DNA from: Longirhabdus pacifica
GTDB lineage: Bacteria > Bacillota > Bacilli > Paenibacillales > DSM-105158
Length of the DNA stretch: 64,000 bases
Assembly: GCF_004115085.1 (NCBI RefSeq)
Contig: NZ_QXJP01000003.1
Location: forward strand, 124,001 to 188,000
Direction: 5' to 3'
Part shown: positions 1 to 8,054 of the stretch, piece after piece
Numbering within the stretch: position 1 is the stretch's first letter
Layout: each line of letters begins with the position of its first letter
Position numbers and translations under genes: made by a program
The notes under the pieces: model-generated
What the model saw: only the letters and a program-made list of their open reading frames with translations
Told to the model about the DNA's origin: nothing
The model's database searches: none

Positions 1-343
1 TACCAAACACAACGGCAACGAGCATAATAGGGGATAGAATCAATAACATTTCGAACATCATATTGTTAAAAATAATAACCATATTATCTATCGTGACATC
101 CCACAGCATATACTCGTGAAAAGTAAAGGCGAAAAAATCAGCAATATGATTTTTAAAAAATCCACCGAGTAAAAACATCGCCAACATGCTGCAAAGCAAG
201 ATGAGCGCCCCGGGAATTTCATTACTTTTGGCAACTTGCCCTTTTTTCCGAGACTCCTGCCTCTTCTTCGGTGTGGCTTTTTCTGTTTTCTCTTGAGCAA
301 ATAGTTGCAAATCTAACTCTAACATCACTTTTCGCAACTTCAT
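1..343 (-). CDS. flhB: Flagellar export-gate protein FlhB, N-terminal part (cut by window edge)
   Basis: FlhB is the switch subunit of the flagellar type III export gate in the inner membrane. Reading leftwards from ATG at 341-343 gives about 114 residues beginning MKLRKV, then LQLFAQEKTEKATPKKR and KKGQVAKS, the typical basic N-terminus of FlhB. Two hydrophobic stretches follow before the edge. The rest of the gene, with the NPTH autocleavage site, lies outside. The start has GGGAG only two bases upstream, but the MKLR opening is as in Bacillus FlhB. It follows fliR by nine bases, the last gene of the visible fla/che operon. Another reading frame across 88-300 is open but is a shadow. Confidence 0.93.
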   Translation of the reverse strand, partial: MKLRKVMLELDLQLFAQEKTEKATPKKRQESRKKGQVAKSNEIPGALILLCSMLAMFLLGGFFKNHIADFFAFTFHEYMLWDVTIDNMVIIFNNMMFEMLLILSPIMLVAVVFG

Positions 344-352
344 CTCTCCCGA

Positions 353-1141
353 TCAAGTGCCAGATACTTGCAATAACTGATCTAACGCTGTAAACATCGT
401 TTCAAATAATTGACCAAACAAATAAGCGAAACCTGGTATCATTAGTAGTAAAATTAAAAATCCAACAATAATTTTGAATGGAATACCGACTACGAACACG
501 TTAAATTGTGGCGTTATTTTGGATAAGATCCCTAAGGCTACATCCGATAAAAATAGTGCCGCAACTAATGGAGCTGACATTTGCAAGGCTATCGAAAACA
601 TTTGCACGAAACTCTGCAACATAAAATTACTAACATCTCCATCATAAATTGCATTAAAAAACGTATTGTCAAAAGGAATCCATTCAAAACTTTGTACAAC
701 TGCTTTTAATAAATAATGATGACCATCCATAACTAAAAATAATAATGTCGCAATGACATACTTGAAATTACCTATAATGGGACTTTGTGCGCCTGTCATC
801 GGATCAAACACATTCACTATTCCAAATCCCATCTGCAAATCTACGAAAGAACCAGAAATCTGGATCGCTGTAAAAAATATATACGCTGCAAATCCGAGTG
901 CCAATCCGATGAGTATTTCTCTAACGACACTAATCATATATGCAACATCCAGTGGTATACTGGACGGTAAACCAGCAGAAAAAAAGACGATAAATGAAAT
1001 AAAAAATGCTAACCCTACCTTCGCTTGAGGCGGTATGCCACGAAAGGAGAAGATAGGTGATGATACGAAAAACGCTGATATTCTACATAATACGAGTAAA
1101 AATGACGGTAAAAAATCTAATATGAGCTGCAATAACCTCAC
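353..1141 (-). CDS. fliR: Flagellar export-gate protein FliR
   Basis: FliR is a multi-pass membrane subunit of the flagellar type III secretion gate, assembling with FliP and FliQ. The 262-residue product is of family length and is hydrophobic almost throughout. It carries the FliR stretches GLAFFISFIVFF near residue 45 and GIPFKIIVGFLILL near 218. The start is GTG, with GGATAGG just upstream and only three bases after the fliQ stop, which implies translational coupling. It lies between fliQ and flhB, the standard order. Confidence 0.95.
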   Translation of the reverse strand: MRLLQLILDFLPSFLLVLCRISAFFVSSPIFSFRGIPPQAKVGLAFFISFIVFFSAGLPSSIPLDVAYMISVVREILIGLALGFAAYIFFTAIQISGSFVDLQMGFGIVNVFDPMTGAQSPIIGNFKYVIATLLFLVMDGHHYLLKAVVQSFEWIPFDNTFFNAIYDGDVSNFMLQSFVQMFSIALQMSAPLVAALFLSDVALGILSKITPQFNVFVVGIPFKIIVGFLILLLMIPGFAYLFGQLFETMFTALDQLLQVSGT

Positions 1142-1144
1142 AAC

Positions 1145-1414
1145 CTATCCAATGAAATTATAGAGGTTATCCAATAAATTGTATGTAAAATCTACCATTA
1201 CCCCTAACATCCATCTACCAAAAAAAAGCACCGCTACTAGTACAGCAATAATTTTAGGAATGAATGCAAGCGTCTGTTCTTGTATTTGCGTCGTCGCTTG
1301 AAAAATACTTACGAGTAAACCAACAACAAGTGCTACTAGCATAAGGGGCAATCCTATCCTCAAAATCGTATTGACGGCATGTGTTGCTATTTCGATGACC
1401 AATTCTGAATTCAT
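1145..1414 (-). CDS. fliQ: Flagellar export-gate protein FliQ
   Basis: FliQ is a small two-helix membrane subunit of the flagellar export gate. The 89-residue product has two hydrophobic helices (about residues 16-38 and 50-72) joined by the FliQ loop ATTQIQEQTLAFIPKI. AAGGAG stands six bases before the ATG. It lies between fliP and fliR, as in other Bacillaceae. Confidence 0.96.
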   Translation of the reverse strand: MNSELVIEIATHAVNTILRIGLPLMLVALVVGLLVSIFQATTQIQEQTLAFIPKIIAVLVAVLFFGRWMLGVMVDFTYNLLDNLYNFIG

Positions 1415-1487
1415 GATAGACTCCTTTTTGCTTGTTTTTAAGACGCCTTAACATGTGTAAAGTATGACTTCAATGTCTATGTTTTAG

Positions 1488-2216
1488 CTATCCATTAAAA
1501 CTCAATAACAACGACTTCACAACCAAATACCAACCATCTACTAATACAAATAGTAGTATTTTAAACGGTAATGAAATCATTACAGGTGGGAGCATCATCA
1601 TTCCCATCGACATCAATACACTAGATACGATCATGTCTATTACTAAGAAAGGAATGAAAATCATAAAACCCATTTGGAAGGCTGTTTTTAGTTCACTGAT
1701 AACAAATGCAGGAATCAGTGCCGTAATCGGTGTATCTTGAATATTCTCAGGCTTTTCCGCATTTGCAAAATCTAAAAACAACTGCAAGTCTTTTTCCCTC
1801 GTATGCTTGCCCATGAAATCTTTTAATGGAGCAGCAGCTTTCTCAAATAGTTCCTCGTAGGTAGTAATCTCACCACTAATATAAGGTTGTATGGCTTGTT
1901 CGTTCACTTCTGCAAATGTAGGTGCCATCACAAACAAGGTTAAGAATAACGCTAATCCGATAATAACTTGATTGGGAGGCATTTGTTGTGTTGCTAATGA
2001 TGTTCGCACAAACCCTAACACAACTACGACTCTCGTAAAACATGTCATCAATACTAGAATTGCTGGTGCAATACTTAGTACAGTGATTAACAATATAATC
2101 GATATTGCGCTCGAAGGTTCTACACCTGGTAGCTCAATGGTTGCTGCATTTCCTATATTAGGTTGACAGAAATAAATAACGAAAGACAACCATGCGATAA
2201 ACCTAAGATTTTTCAT
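1488..2216 (-). CDS. fliP: Flagellar export-gate protein FliP
   Basis: FliP forms the core of the export gate with FliQ and FliR. The 242-residue protein begins with a cleavable-looking signal peptide (ending NIGNAA near residue 25), as known for FliP. Family hallmarks follow: FTRVVVVLGFVRTSL, QMPPNQVIIGLALFLTLF and, near the C-terminus, MMLPPVMISLPFKILLFVLVD. The ribosome site (AGGTTGGA) is weak compared with its neighbours. It follows fliZ/fliO by about 40 bases. Confidence 0.96.
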   Translation of the reverse strand: MKNLRFIAWLSFVIYFCQPNIGNAATIELPGVEPSSAISIILLITVLSIAPAILVLMTCFTRVVVVLGFVRTSLATQQMPPNQVIIGLALFLTLFVMAPTFAEVNEQAIQPYISGEITTYEELFEKAAAPLKDFMGKHTREKDLQLFLDFANAEKPENIQDTPITALIPAFVISELKTAFQMGFMIFIPFLVIDMIVSSVLMSMGMMMLPPVMISLPFKILLFVLVDGWYLVVKSLLLSFNG

Positions 2217-2258
2217 AGTATTCCAACCTATCTATAGCATCTTGTTTTGTGCTTGCGC

Positions 2259-2753
2259 TTATTGATTTTTATGTTGATTACGACTTAGTTCTTCTTCCAT
2301 CATGTCTTGAAAATGTTGATCATTTGTTGTTGCATTACTATTCCTTTTTTCATTTCTCTTTCTCCATTGCTCAAAAAAGGAATAAGCCTGAGTCTTACTA
2401 GACGGAGAAGCTAACTGCTCACGTATTTTTTCAACTTGTTCTGATTCCGATAACTTATCGAGTACAGTAATGTCGTCACCTACACCTATAACGTAAATCA
2501 CTTCTCCTAATTCAATAATTTGGATCGTTTTTTGCGGTGCTACGGACAAAGCTCCAAGTGATTGGATTGGAGACTTTGGTAGCCAAAATGATCTTTTTTT
2601 ATGAATAAAACGAATGATGATCAAAAACAGAAAGATAATAAAAATTAGCGTGCCAATGACATACAAAAAACTCATCCAGCCGTCACTAGCGTAATCTGCT
2701 TTGTAACCAGTTAAAAACCACCCTGAAGTATACTTGGAAGTCATGCTTGTCAT
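2259..2753 (-). CDS. fliZ: Flagellar biosynthesis protein FliO/FliZ
   Basis: FliO (called FliZ in B. subtilis) helps assemble the FliP ring. The 164-residue protein has one transmembrane helix (about residues 27-46), a basic stop-transfer, and then the compact FliO domain: SVAPQKTIQIIELGEVIYVIGVGDDITVLDKL. The tail is charged and rich in Glu and Gln. Compared with B. subtilis FliZ (about 219 residues) the part before the membrane helix is short and lacks a clear signal peptide. The ATG overlaps the cheY stop by one base (TAATG), so the start is well supported by coupling. Confidence 0.88.
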   Translation of the reverse strand: MTSMTSKYTSGWFLTGYKADYASDGWMSFLYVIGTLIFIIFLFLIIIRFIHKKRSFWLPKSPIQSLGALSVAPQKTIQIIELGEVIYVIGVGDDITVLDKLSESEQVEKIREQLASPSSKTQAYSFFEQWRKRNEKRNSNATTNDQHFQDMMEEELSRNQHKNQ

Positions 2754-3118
2754 TAGCTTAATGTCTTATTAATTGCTTCGAGCACTCGATCAGCTTGGAA
2801 TGGTTTAACAATAAAGTCTTTAGCGCCAGCTTGTATAGCATCTACGACCATGGCTTGCTGCCCCATCGCGGAACACATAATGACTTTTGCTTCAGGATCG
2901 ATAGATTTAATTTCTTTTAATGCTGCAATTCCGTCCATATCCGGCATCGTGATATCTAATGTAATTAAATCAGGTCGTAAATCTTTAAATTTTTCTACCG
3001 CTTGGGTTCCATCATTGGCTTCCCCAACCACGTCATACCCGTTATTTTCAAGAATATCTTTAATCATCATTCTCATGAATGCAGCATCATCCACAATTAG
3101 TATTTTCTTTTTTGACAT
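2753..3118 (-). CDS. cheY: Chemotaxis response regulator CheY
   Basis: CheY is phosphorylated by CheA and acts on the flagellar switch (FliM/FliY). This is a single receiver domain of about 121 residues. The acidic pair is in ILIVDDAAF (residues 10-11), the phosphoacceptor is Asp55 in TLDITMPDMDG, and the conserved lysine is in FIVKPFQADRVLEAI. I place the start at the second ATG (MSKKK), about ten bases after GGAGG; the upstream ATG lies one base from that motif and is too close. The gene sits between fliY and fliZ, as in B. subtilis. Confidence 0.97.
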   Translation of the reverse strand: MSKKKILIVDDAAFMRMMIKDILENNGYDVVGEANDGTQAVEKFKDLRPDLITLDITMPDMDGIAALKEIKSIDPEAKVIMCSAMGQQAMVVDAIQAGAKDFIVKPFQADRVLEAINKTLS

Positions 3119-3137
3119 ATTGTTCATTCCTCCACGT

Positions 3138-4325
3138 TTATTGAATATTTTTTAGTCTTTCCATTGGACTCACAATATCGGTAACCCGAACGCCAAAGTT
3201 CTCGTCGATAACTACAACTTCTCCCTTAGCAATTAATTTACTATTAACGAGAATGTCTACAGGTTCACCTGCTAGTTTATCTAATTCAACGATAGAACCT
3301 TGATTTAATTCCAAAATTTCACGAATTTGTTTTGATGTTCTTCCTAGTTCAACCGTTACATTAAGTGGTATATCCATTAACAGATCCAAATTTTGAGGTT
3401 GCTTCGTGACAGGCTGCTGAGAAAATTGTGTATATTGAACGGGTTGTACATTCACATCTCGCTGATTAGAAATAGATTCAACAGCTGCCGCTTCTTGTTG
3501 TGACGTGTATGAAGGTGAATCTTTGGTCTGATTATGTAACGTTTGCTCAGCATTTGTTTCCATCTGCTTTTCTCCTTTCGATTCTGTTGATGGTGTCTCT
3601 GTATTTTCAACATCTTGTTTGGAACCTAAGAGAGATTGTACCAATTCTTTGGCAAAATCAACAGGAAGAAGCTGCATAATGGAAGAATCGATGACATCTC
3701 CTATTTTCAAACGAAAAGATATTTTAACTAGCACTTCTCCTTCTGGAAGTTGGGAGACTCCTTCTTTTTTCATGACATCTAAAATATCAATACCTGGTGG
3801 AGAAATATTCACAAAGCGATTAAAGATAGTAGACATGGATGTTGCAGAAGAACCCATCATTTGATTCATCGCTTCTTGCACAGCACTTAGATGTAACTCA
3901 TCTAATGGTGAATCTTCAGGTTCTATTACATCTTCTTTCCCTAACATAAGGTTAGCAATGACCTTAGCATCTTGCGTTTGTATCACAAGTAAATTAGTTC
4001 CTACAAAACCATCCACATATTTAACGTGAACTGTAACGTGTGGTTTTGGAAACTCTTGTTGTAGTTTCGTTTTTTGTATAATAGAAACTTGTGGTGTTGT
4101 AATGTCTACTTTTTTACCCATTAATGTAGATAATGCTGTTGCAGCACTACCGAATGTAATATTACCAATTTCCCCTAATGCATCTTGTTCAAGCGATGTT
4201 AAATACTGATCCACCATAGTAGTAGGTGATGCTGTTATTTCATTACTTTGATCTTCTGAACTATCAGAAGCATTTAACAATGCATCAATCTCATCTTGAG
4301 ACAAGTATTCTTTGTTATTCGACAT
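3138..4325 (-). CDS. fliY: Flagellar switch protein and CheY-P phosphatase FliY
   Basis: FliY is the Gram-positive C-ring subunit that combines a CheC-type CheY-P phosphatase with a FliN-type switch domain. The N-terminal region (starting MSNNKEYLSQDEIDALL) contains the FliM-like CheY-binding motif. Two phosphatase motifs follow, EIGN near residue 40 and EAMN near 137, both with the expected Glu and Asn, so both sites look intact. A low-complexity Gln/Glu/Ser linker (about 230-300) leads to the FliN domain with MDIPLNVTVELGRT. GGAGG six bases upstream selects this ATG. It overlaps the end of fliM by 11 bases. Confidence 0.95.
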   Translation of the reverse strand: MSNNKEYLSQDEIDALLNASDSSEDQSNEITASPTTMVDQYLTSLEQDALGEIGNITFGSAATALSTLMGKKVDITTPQVSIIQKTKLQQEFPKPHVTVHVKYVDGFVGTNLLVIQTQDAKVIANLMLGKEDVIEPEDSPLDELHLSAVQEAMNQMMGSSATSMSTIFNRFVNISPPGIDILDVMKKEGVSQLPEGEVLVKISFRLKIGDVIDSSIMQLLPVDFAKELVQSLLGSKQDVENTETPSTESKGEKQMETNAEQTLHNQTKDSPSYTSQQEAAAVESISNQRDVNVQPVQYTQFSQQPVTKQPQNLDLLMDIPLNVTVELGRTSKQIREILELNQGSIVELDKLAGEPVDILVNSKLIAKGEVVVIDENFGVRVTDIVSPMERLKNIQ

Positions 4326-5310
4326 TTTCTTCCTCCTCACGTACAACGTCACTAATTTGTACCGCTAATTTTCCTTCACTTTGACCAGCAGTTCCATGAA
4401 ATTTAACTTTATCACCTACCCGAATATTCAATCCTTTTTTTACCGACTGATTTAGACGAATGACATCTTGCTCGTTCAAATGCAGCAATTCGTTTACTGT
4501 AATTTGTGAACCACCTAATTCAGCTATGATAGGTAAATCAGCTTTGTGCAATCTTTTTTTAAGGGCTGAACTTCCTGTGCCTTCCACCACTTTTTCCTGT
4601 GAAACAAACCAATGATGCATCGATAATTTCGACATAATTGGTTCTATCACGACATGTGGAATACATAAATTCATCATTCCTGTCGTATCCCCAATTTTCG
4701 TGCTGAGTGAAATAAGGGCTATCGTTTCATTAGGAGAAACAATTTGCATAAATTGCGGATTAGTTTCTAGTGCTTCCATACGTGGATTCACATCGAGCAC
4801 ATTGTTCCAAGCCTCTTTTAAACTGTGTAATGCCCTGCTAAAAATTCTCTCTAGCACCATGTTTTCGATCTCTGTTAATGTTCCAACTTCTGTGGATACA
4901 GAATGACCTACACCACCTAATAGGCGATCAATCATCGATTGAGCAACGTTGGGATTAACTTCCATGACCATCCGCCCTTCGAGCGGCTTTGCCTCAAAAA
5001 TATTAAGGATGGTTACTTTCGGAATTGATCTTATAAATTCCTCATATGGAAGCTGTTCAACTTGTACGACGTTAATTTGCACAAACGTTCTCAATTGAGC
5101 TGAGAAATATGTCGTTAAGTATCTTGCAAAGTTCTCATGAATTCTGGATAAACTTCGTATATGATCTTTGGAAAAACGAACAGCTCGTTTAAAGTCGTAT
5201 ACCCTTACCTTTTTTTCTTCATCTTCTTTTTTTAGTTCATCAGCACTCATTTCCCCTGTGGAAATGGCTGTAAGAAGCGCATCTATTTCATTTTGCGAGA
5301 GTACTTCCAT
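4315..5310 (-). CDS. fliM: Flagellar motor switch protein FliM
   Basis: FliM is the C-ring subunit that binds CheY-P and links FliG to FliY/FliN. The 331-residue product starts MEVLSQNEIDALL (CheY-P-binding segment), has a middle domain with VRFSKDHIRSL, YEEFIRSIP and LLGGVG, and ends in a FliN-like domain (ADLPIIAELGGSQITVNELL). The open frame begins four codons earlier at a GTG inside the ribosome site; AAGGAGG nine bases before the ATG decides for the shorter form. It lies between fliL and fliY. Confidence 0.96.
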   Translation of the reverse strand: MEVLSQNEIDALLTAISTGEMSADELKKEDEEKKVRVYDFKRAVRFSKDHIRSLSRIHENFARYLTTYFSAQLRTFVQINVVQVEQLPYEEFIRSIPKVTILNIFEAKPLEGRMVMEVNPNVAQSMIDRLLGGVGHSVSTEVGTLTEIENMVLERIFSRALHSLKEAWNNVLDVNPRMEALETNPQFMQIVSPNETIALISLSTKIGDTTGMMNLCIPHVVIEPIMSKLSMHHWFVSQEKVVEGTGSSALKKRLHKADLPIIAELGGSQITVNELLHLNEQDVIRLNQSVKKGLNIRVGDKVKFHGTAGQSEGKLAVQISDVVREEEENVE

Positions 5311-5395
5311 TGAGCCTGACACCTCCTTCTGCTAATCTACATCCGTGAGTTCAAAGTATAGTGTTTTACAAGTAAGTATGAGATTGAATAACTTA

Positions 5396-5857
5396 CTATT
5401 GCTCTGTGATAAGTAAATCTGTAATGCGAGCTTCAATCACTTTTCCTTTATTTAAAATTTCATTGATTTCTTTGATCATACTTTGGTTGATTTTGCTTTG
5501 GCTGTCTAGATCATGTAACTGTTCTGCGGTTGTCATGGACAGTGTCTCCACAATCACTCCATTTACTTCCGCGGTTAACTCATCCATTTCAGCTCTAGAT
5601 TCTTCATTATTCATAAGGAATGCATAGCTAACTTTTACGATGTGATCCAAACCTTTTAAGTTTGTAATCTTGTTCTCTACTTTCACCGTTAATTCAGCAC
5701 GCTCCACCGCAGATAAAAATTGTGTACCTTCTAATGTGTTTTTATCAGCTTTTTCATTATCAAATACGTACCCTTTTAATAGGAACACGGATGCAATAAT
5801 TAAAGTGATAGATACAAGTAAAATGATCATTGTCGTTAATAATTTATTATTAGACAT
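5396..5857 (-). CDS. fliL: Flagellar basal-body protein FliL
   Basis: FliL is a single-pass inner-membrane protein that surrounds the stator and supports motor torque. The 153-residue product has one N-terminal transmembrane helix (residues 8-28) and an extracytoplasmic FliL domain ending NKGKVIEARITDLLITEQ, a typical FliL C-terminus. The ATG overlaps the end of the swrD-like gene by eight bases and follows a GGGGG ribosome site. An inverted repeat, AGTAAGT with ACTTACT (5371-5397), covers the stop codon. Confidence 0.92.
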   Translation of the reverse strand: MSNNKLLTTMIILLVSITLIIASVFLLKGYVFDNEKADKNTLEGTQFLSAVERAELTVKVENKITNLKGLDHIVKVSYAFLMNNEESRAEMDELTAEVNGVIVETLSMTTAEQLHDLDSQSKINQSMIKEINEILNKGKVIEARITDLLITEQ

Positions 5858-6080
5858 CTTTACTACCCCCTTTTTGATTCATATGTATATTGCAATTTAT
5901 TGCACCAATCTCCTTCATAAACTGAATGATTAACTCGTTAACCGTATGTATTGACTCTAGCACTATCCACTTCTTACCGGTTGTTAATGTAATTACGGTA
6001 TCGGGTGTCGATTCTATCGACTCAATCAATAAAGCATTAATCATTAACTTTTTATTATTTAGGCGAGTAACTTCTATCAT
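5850..6080 (-). CDS. swrD: FlbD/SwrD family flagellar protein
   Basis: Small cytoplasmic proteins of the FlbD family follow the hook gene in many firmicutes; the B. subtilis member SwrD (YlzI) raises motor torque for swarming. The product is about 76 residues, begins MIEVTRLNNKKLMINALLIE and contains TTGKKWIVLESI, both diagnostic. AGAGGTGA before the ATG supports this start over an in-frame TTG two codons upstream. It lies between flgE and fliL, as in B. subtilis. Confidence 0.9.
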   Translation of the reverse strand: MIEVTRLNNKKLMINALLIESIESTPDTVITLTTGKKWIVLESIHTVNELIIQFMKEIGAINCNIHMNQKGGSKDV

Positions 6081-6136
6081 TGACAATCACCTCTAATACT
6101 CAGTACTTTTTGTTATTGCTTTAAAACTTTGTTAGA

Positions 6137-6178
6137 GAAAGAGAAGAGGTGAATCAACTTTCTGCACTCTTCTCTTTC
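6137..6178 (-). repeat. Strong mid-operon hairpin between flgE and swrD
   Basis: A perfect 12-base inverted repeat (GAAAGAGAAGAG with CTCTTCTCTTTC, 18-base spacer) occupies the gap after the hook gene. In transcript sense the 3' side continues TCTAACAAAG with no uridine run, so it is not a standard terminator. By position it could mark an mRNA processing or stability site; this is inference. Confidence 0.75.
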
Positions 6179-6204
6179 CTTCTTCATTCCACTACGTTAA
6201 CTAA

Positions 6205-7035
6205 CTATTTTAAGTTCACTACTTCTTGCAGCATTTCATCTGACGTTGTAATGACGCGAGAGTTAGCTTGGAATCCACGCTGTGCGATAATCATCTCTGT
6301 AAATTCTTGTGTCATATCTACATTGGACATTTCTAATTCACCAGAAATGATTTCACCAGTTCCAACTTCTGAATCATCTGCGGTAAAAATAAAATCTTCA
6401 CCTTCAAGATTAGCATTTGTTGTCATTCGGTATAAATTTCCACCAACTTTTTCTAGTCCACCTGGATTCGTAACCTTAGCAATACCAATCTGACCTATAT
6501 CTTCAAACTCACCATCTCCGTCTACAATTCTTATAGTGCCGTTCTGTTCTATCGTAAAAGAAGTAACTTCATCTGGCTCAGGATCTATTACAATAGGAGC
6601 TAAATCACTATCTAACAACATCATGCCAGCAGAATTAACGAGGTTACCAACAGCGTCTCGTTTAAAATCTCCATCTCTCGTCAAAAAGAATTCACCGTCA
6701 TTTGCTGCATCTTCATTCTGTGCTACAAGAAAAAATCCATCTCCACTAATACGCAAATGTTCCGTAACTCCTGTAGGCAATGCACTTCCTTGTGTGTATA
6801 TCGTCTCTATTGCTGATATAGTGCTACCCAATCCTACTTGTTTTGGATTTACACCCCCATTCTCGTCTGTTGGAGCTGTTGCGCCGGACATCGTTTGACT
6901 TAACATGTCTTGAAACATGACGCGACTACCTTTAAAACCTACCGTGTTCACGTTGGAAATATTGTTGGATATTACATCCAGCTTCGTTTGAAAACCACGC
7001 ATTCCTGCTACGCCTGAATACATTGCTCTAATCAT
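6205..7035 (-). CDS. flgE: Flagellar hook protein FlgE
   Basis: This is the hook subunit, equivalent to the B. subtilis gene first called flgG and now flgE. The 276-residue protein begins MIRAMYSGVAGMRGFQTKLD, then ISNNISNVNTVGFKGSR, the rod/hook/filament N-terminal motif. It ends with SNVDMTQEFTEMIIAQRGFQ and a NSRVITTSDEMLQEVVNLK-type coiled coil. The central region is Asp/Glu-rich. Its short length fits Bacillus hooks rather than the 400-residue enteric FlgE. GAGAGGAAT precedes the ATG. Confidence 0.95.
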   Translation of the reverse strand: MIRAMYSGVAGMRGFQTKLDVISNNISNVNTVGFKGSRVMFQDMLSQTMSGATAPTDENGGVNPKQVGLGSTISAIETIYTQGSALPTGVTEHLRISGDGFFLVAQNEDAANDGEFFLTRDGDFKRDAVGNLVNSAGMMLLDSDLAPIVIDPEPDEVTSFTIEQNGTIRIVDGDGEFEDIGQIGIAKVTNPGGLEKVGGNLYRMTTNANLEGEDFIFTADDSEVGTGEIISGELEMSNVDMTQEFTEMIIAQRGFQANSRVITTSDEMLQEVVNLK

Positions 7036-7119
7036 TATAAATTCCTCTCTTTCAAGTTAAAATTTTGCTGCTTCTGTCGTTTCACAGCGATTGGCTTCCT
7101 TATCAAGGTCCAGCCATTA

Positions 7120-7497
7120 TTACACGATGATAGTGCTATCAATCTTCGTAAATACATGATCTTTCAACAATTGTTGATCCATTGCAGTGACAATCGTTTT
7201 ATTTTTAACGTTGGTAATAAAAGCAAATTGATCCATCATAATTAATGTATCTTTCGCACCTTTTGCTTCTGCTTTTACCATCCCTTTGTCTAATCGTTGA
7301 AGTTGTTCCTGGCTAAGCGCAATATTTCTCTCTTCTAGTCTCATCGATGCATGTGCACTGAACTTTAACTGCTTCTGCTCTAGAATATGTTGAAATGAAG
7401 TTTGCGCATCTGATGTCTTGGCATGATTAGGTTTTACGGGTTGTTGAGTAAGATGTAACGGTTTTCCTGTATACAGAGTATGATTAACTTTTACCAT
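7120..7497 (-). CDS. Flagellar operon protein, TIGR02530 (flg_new) family
   Basis: This 125-residue protein matches the family of small flagellar-operon proteins found between flgD and flgE in many Bacillales and Clostridia, recognisable from FSAHASMRLEERNIALS and the pattern KGAKDTLIMMDQFAFITNVKNKT. The function is not established; its place suggests hook or rod-cap assembly. B. subtilis 168 does not have it at this place. The ATG overlaps the flgD stop by one base (TAATG), so translation is coupled. There are no membrane segments or signal peptide. Confidence 0.82.
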   Translation of the reverse strand: MVKVNHTLYTGKPLHLTQQPVKPNHAKTSDAQTSFQHILEQKQLKFSAHASMRLEERNIALSQEQLQRLDKGMVKAEAKGAKDTLIMMDQFAFITNVKNKTIVTAMDQQLLKDHVFTKIDSTIIV

Positions 7498-8030
7498 TAC
7501 CCTTCTACTCCTTCTCCAGTATCACCATCTCCGTCTTCTCCAGAACCATCCCCACTTCCAGCATCACTACCGTCATCCTGATCAGCAGGAGGTTGATTAG
7601 CAATTTCCACGATATTATCTATTGGAATGGCCATATCTCCCACCGCAGCATACTGGATGCCATCGATAATAGAAATAGAATCTACCACACCTGAAACTAA
7701 TTCATTTTTTTCTGTATCTGAATTGTATTCAATCCAACTTACGGATTTACCAATTAAACCAGAAGCAATACTAGGAGATTGACGCATTAATGCCAACTCT
7801 TTATTCAAATCCATTAATTGTTCAAGTGAACTGAATTGTGCCATTTGTGCGACAAAAGCACTATTATCCATCGGTTCCATTGGATCTTGATATTGCAACT
7901 GTGCTAATAGCACTTGAAGAAATTCATCTTTACCCATCTTGTTAGGTGCACTTTGTGCACTCTGTTTACTATTCGCAGCATTCTTGCTTGTAACTTCTGC
8001 TGCTGTATACTGTGTATTAATTTGTGGCAA
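7497..8030 (-). CDS. flgD: Flagellar hook-cap protein FlgD
   Basis: FlgD caps the growing hook and promotes FlgE polymerisation. The 177-residue protein has the FlgD signature KDEFLQVLLAQLQYQDPMEP (residues 34-53), then FVAQMAQFSSLEQLMDLN and a short beta domain. The last 25 residues or so are an acidic Gly/Asp/Ser/Glu tail (for example GSGDGSGEDGDGD), an unusual addition. The start is ATG. The stop overlaps the next gene. Confidence 0.94.
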   Translation of the reverse strand: MPQINTQYTAAEVTSKNAANSKQSAQSAPNKMGKDEFLQVLLAQLQYQDPMEPMDNSAFVAQMAQFSSLEQLMDLNKELALMRQSPSIASGLIGKSVSWIEYNSDTEKNELVSGVVDSISIIDGIQYAAVGDMAIPIDNIVEIANQPPADQDDGSDAGSGDGSGEDGDGDTGEGVEG

Positions 8031-8054
8031 AAAAATCGCTCTCCTTTCTATACA

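Noticed and set aside
88-300. Open frame of 70 codons on the minus strand at the left edge
   Set aside because: It is the wrong frame of flhB; the frame from 343 gives a clear FlhB N-terminus.
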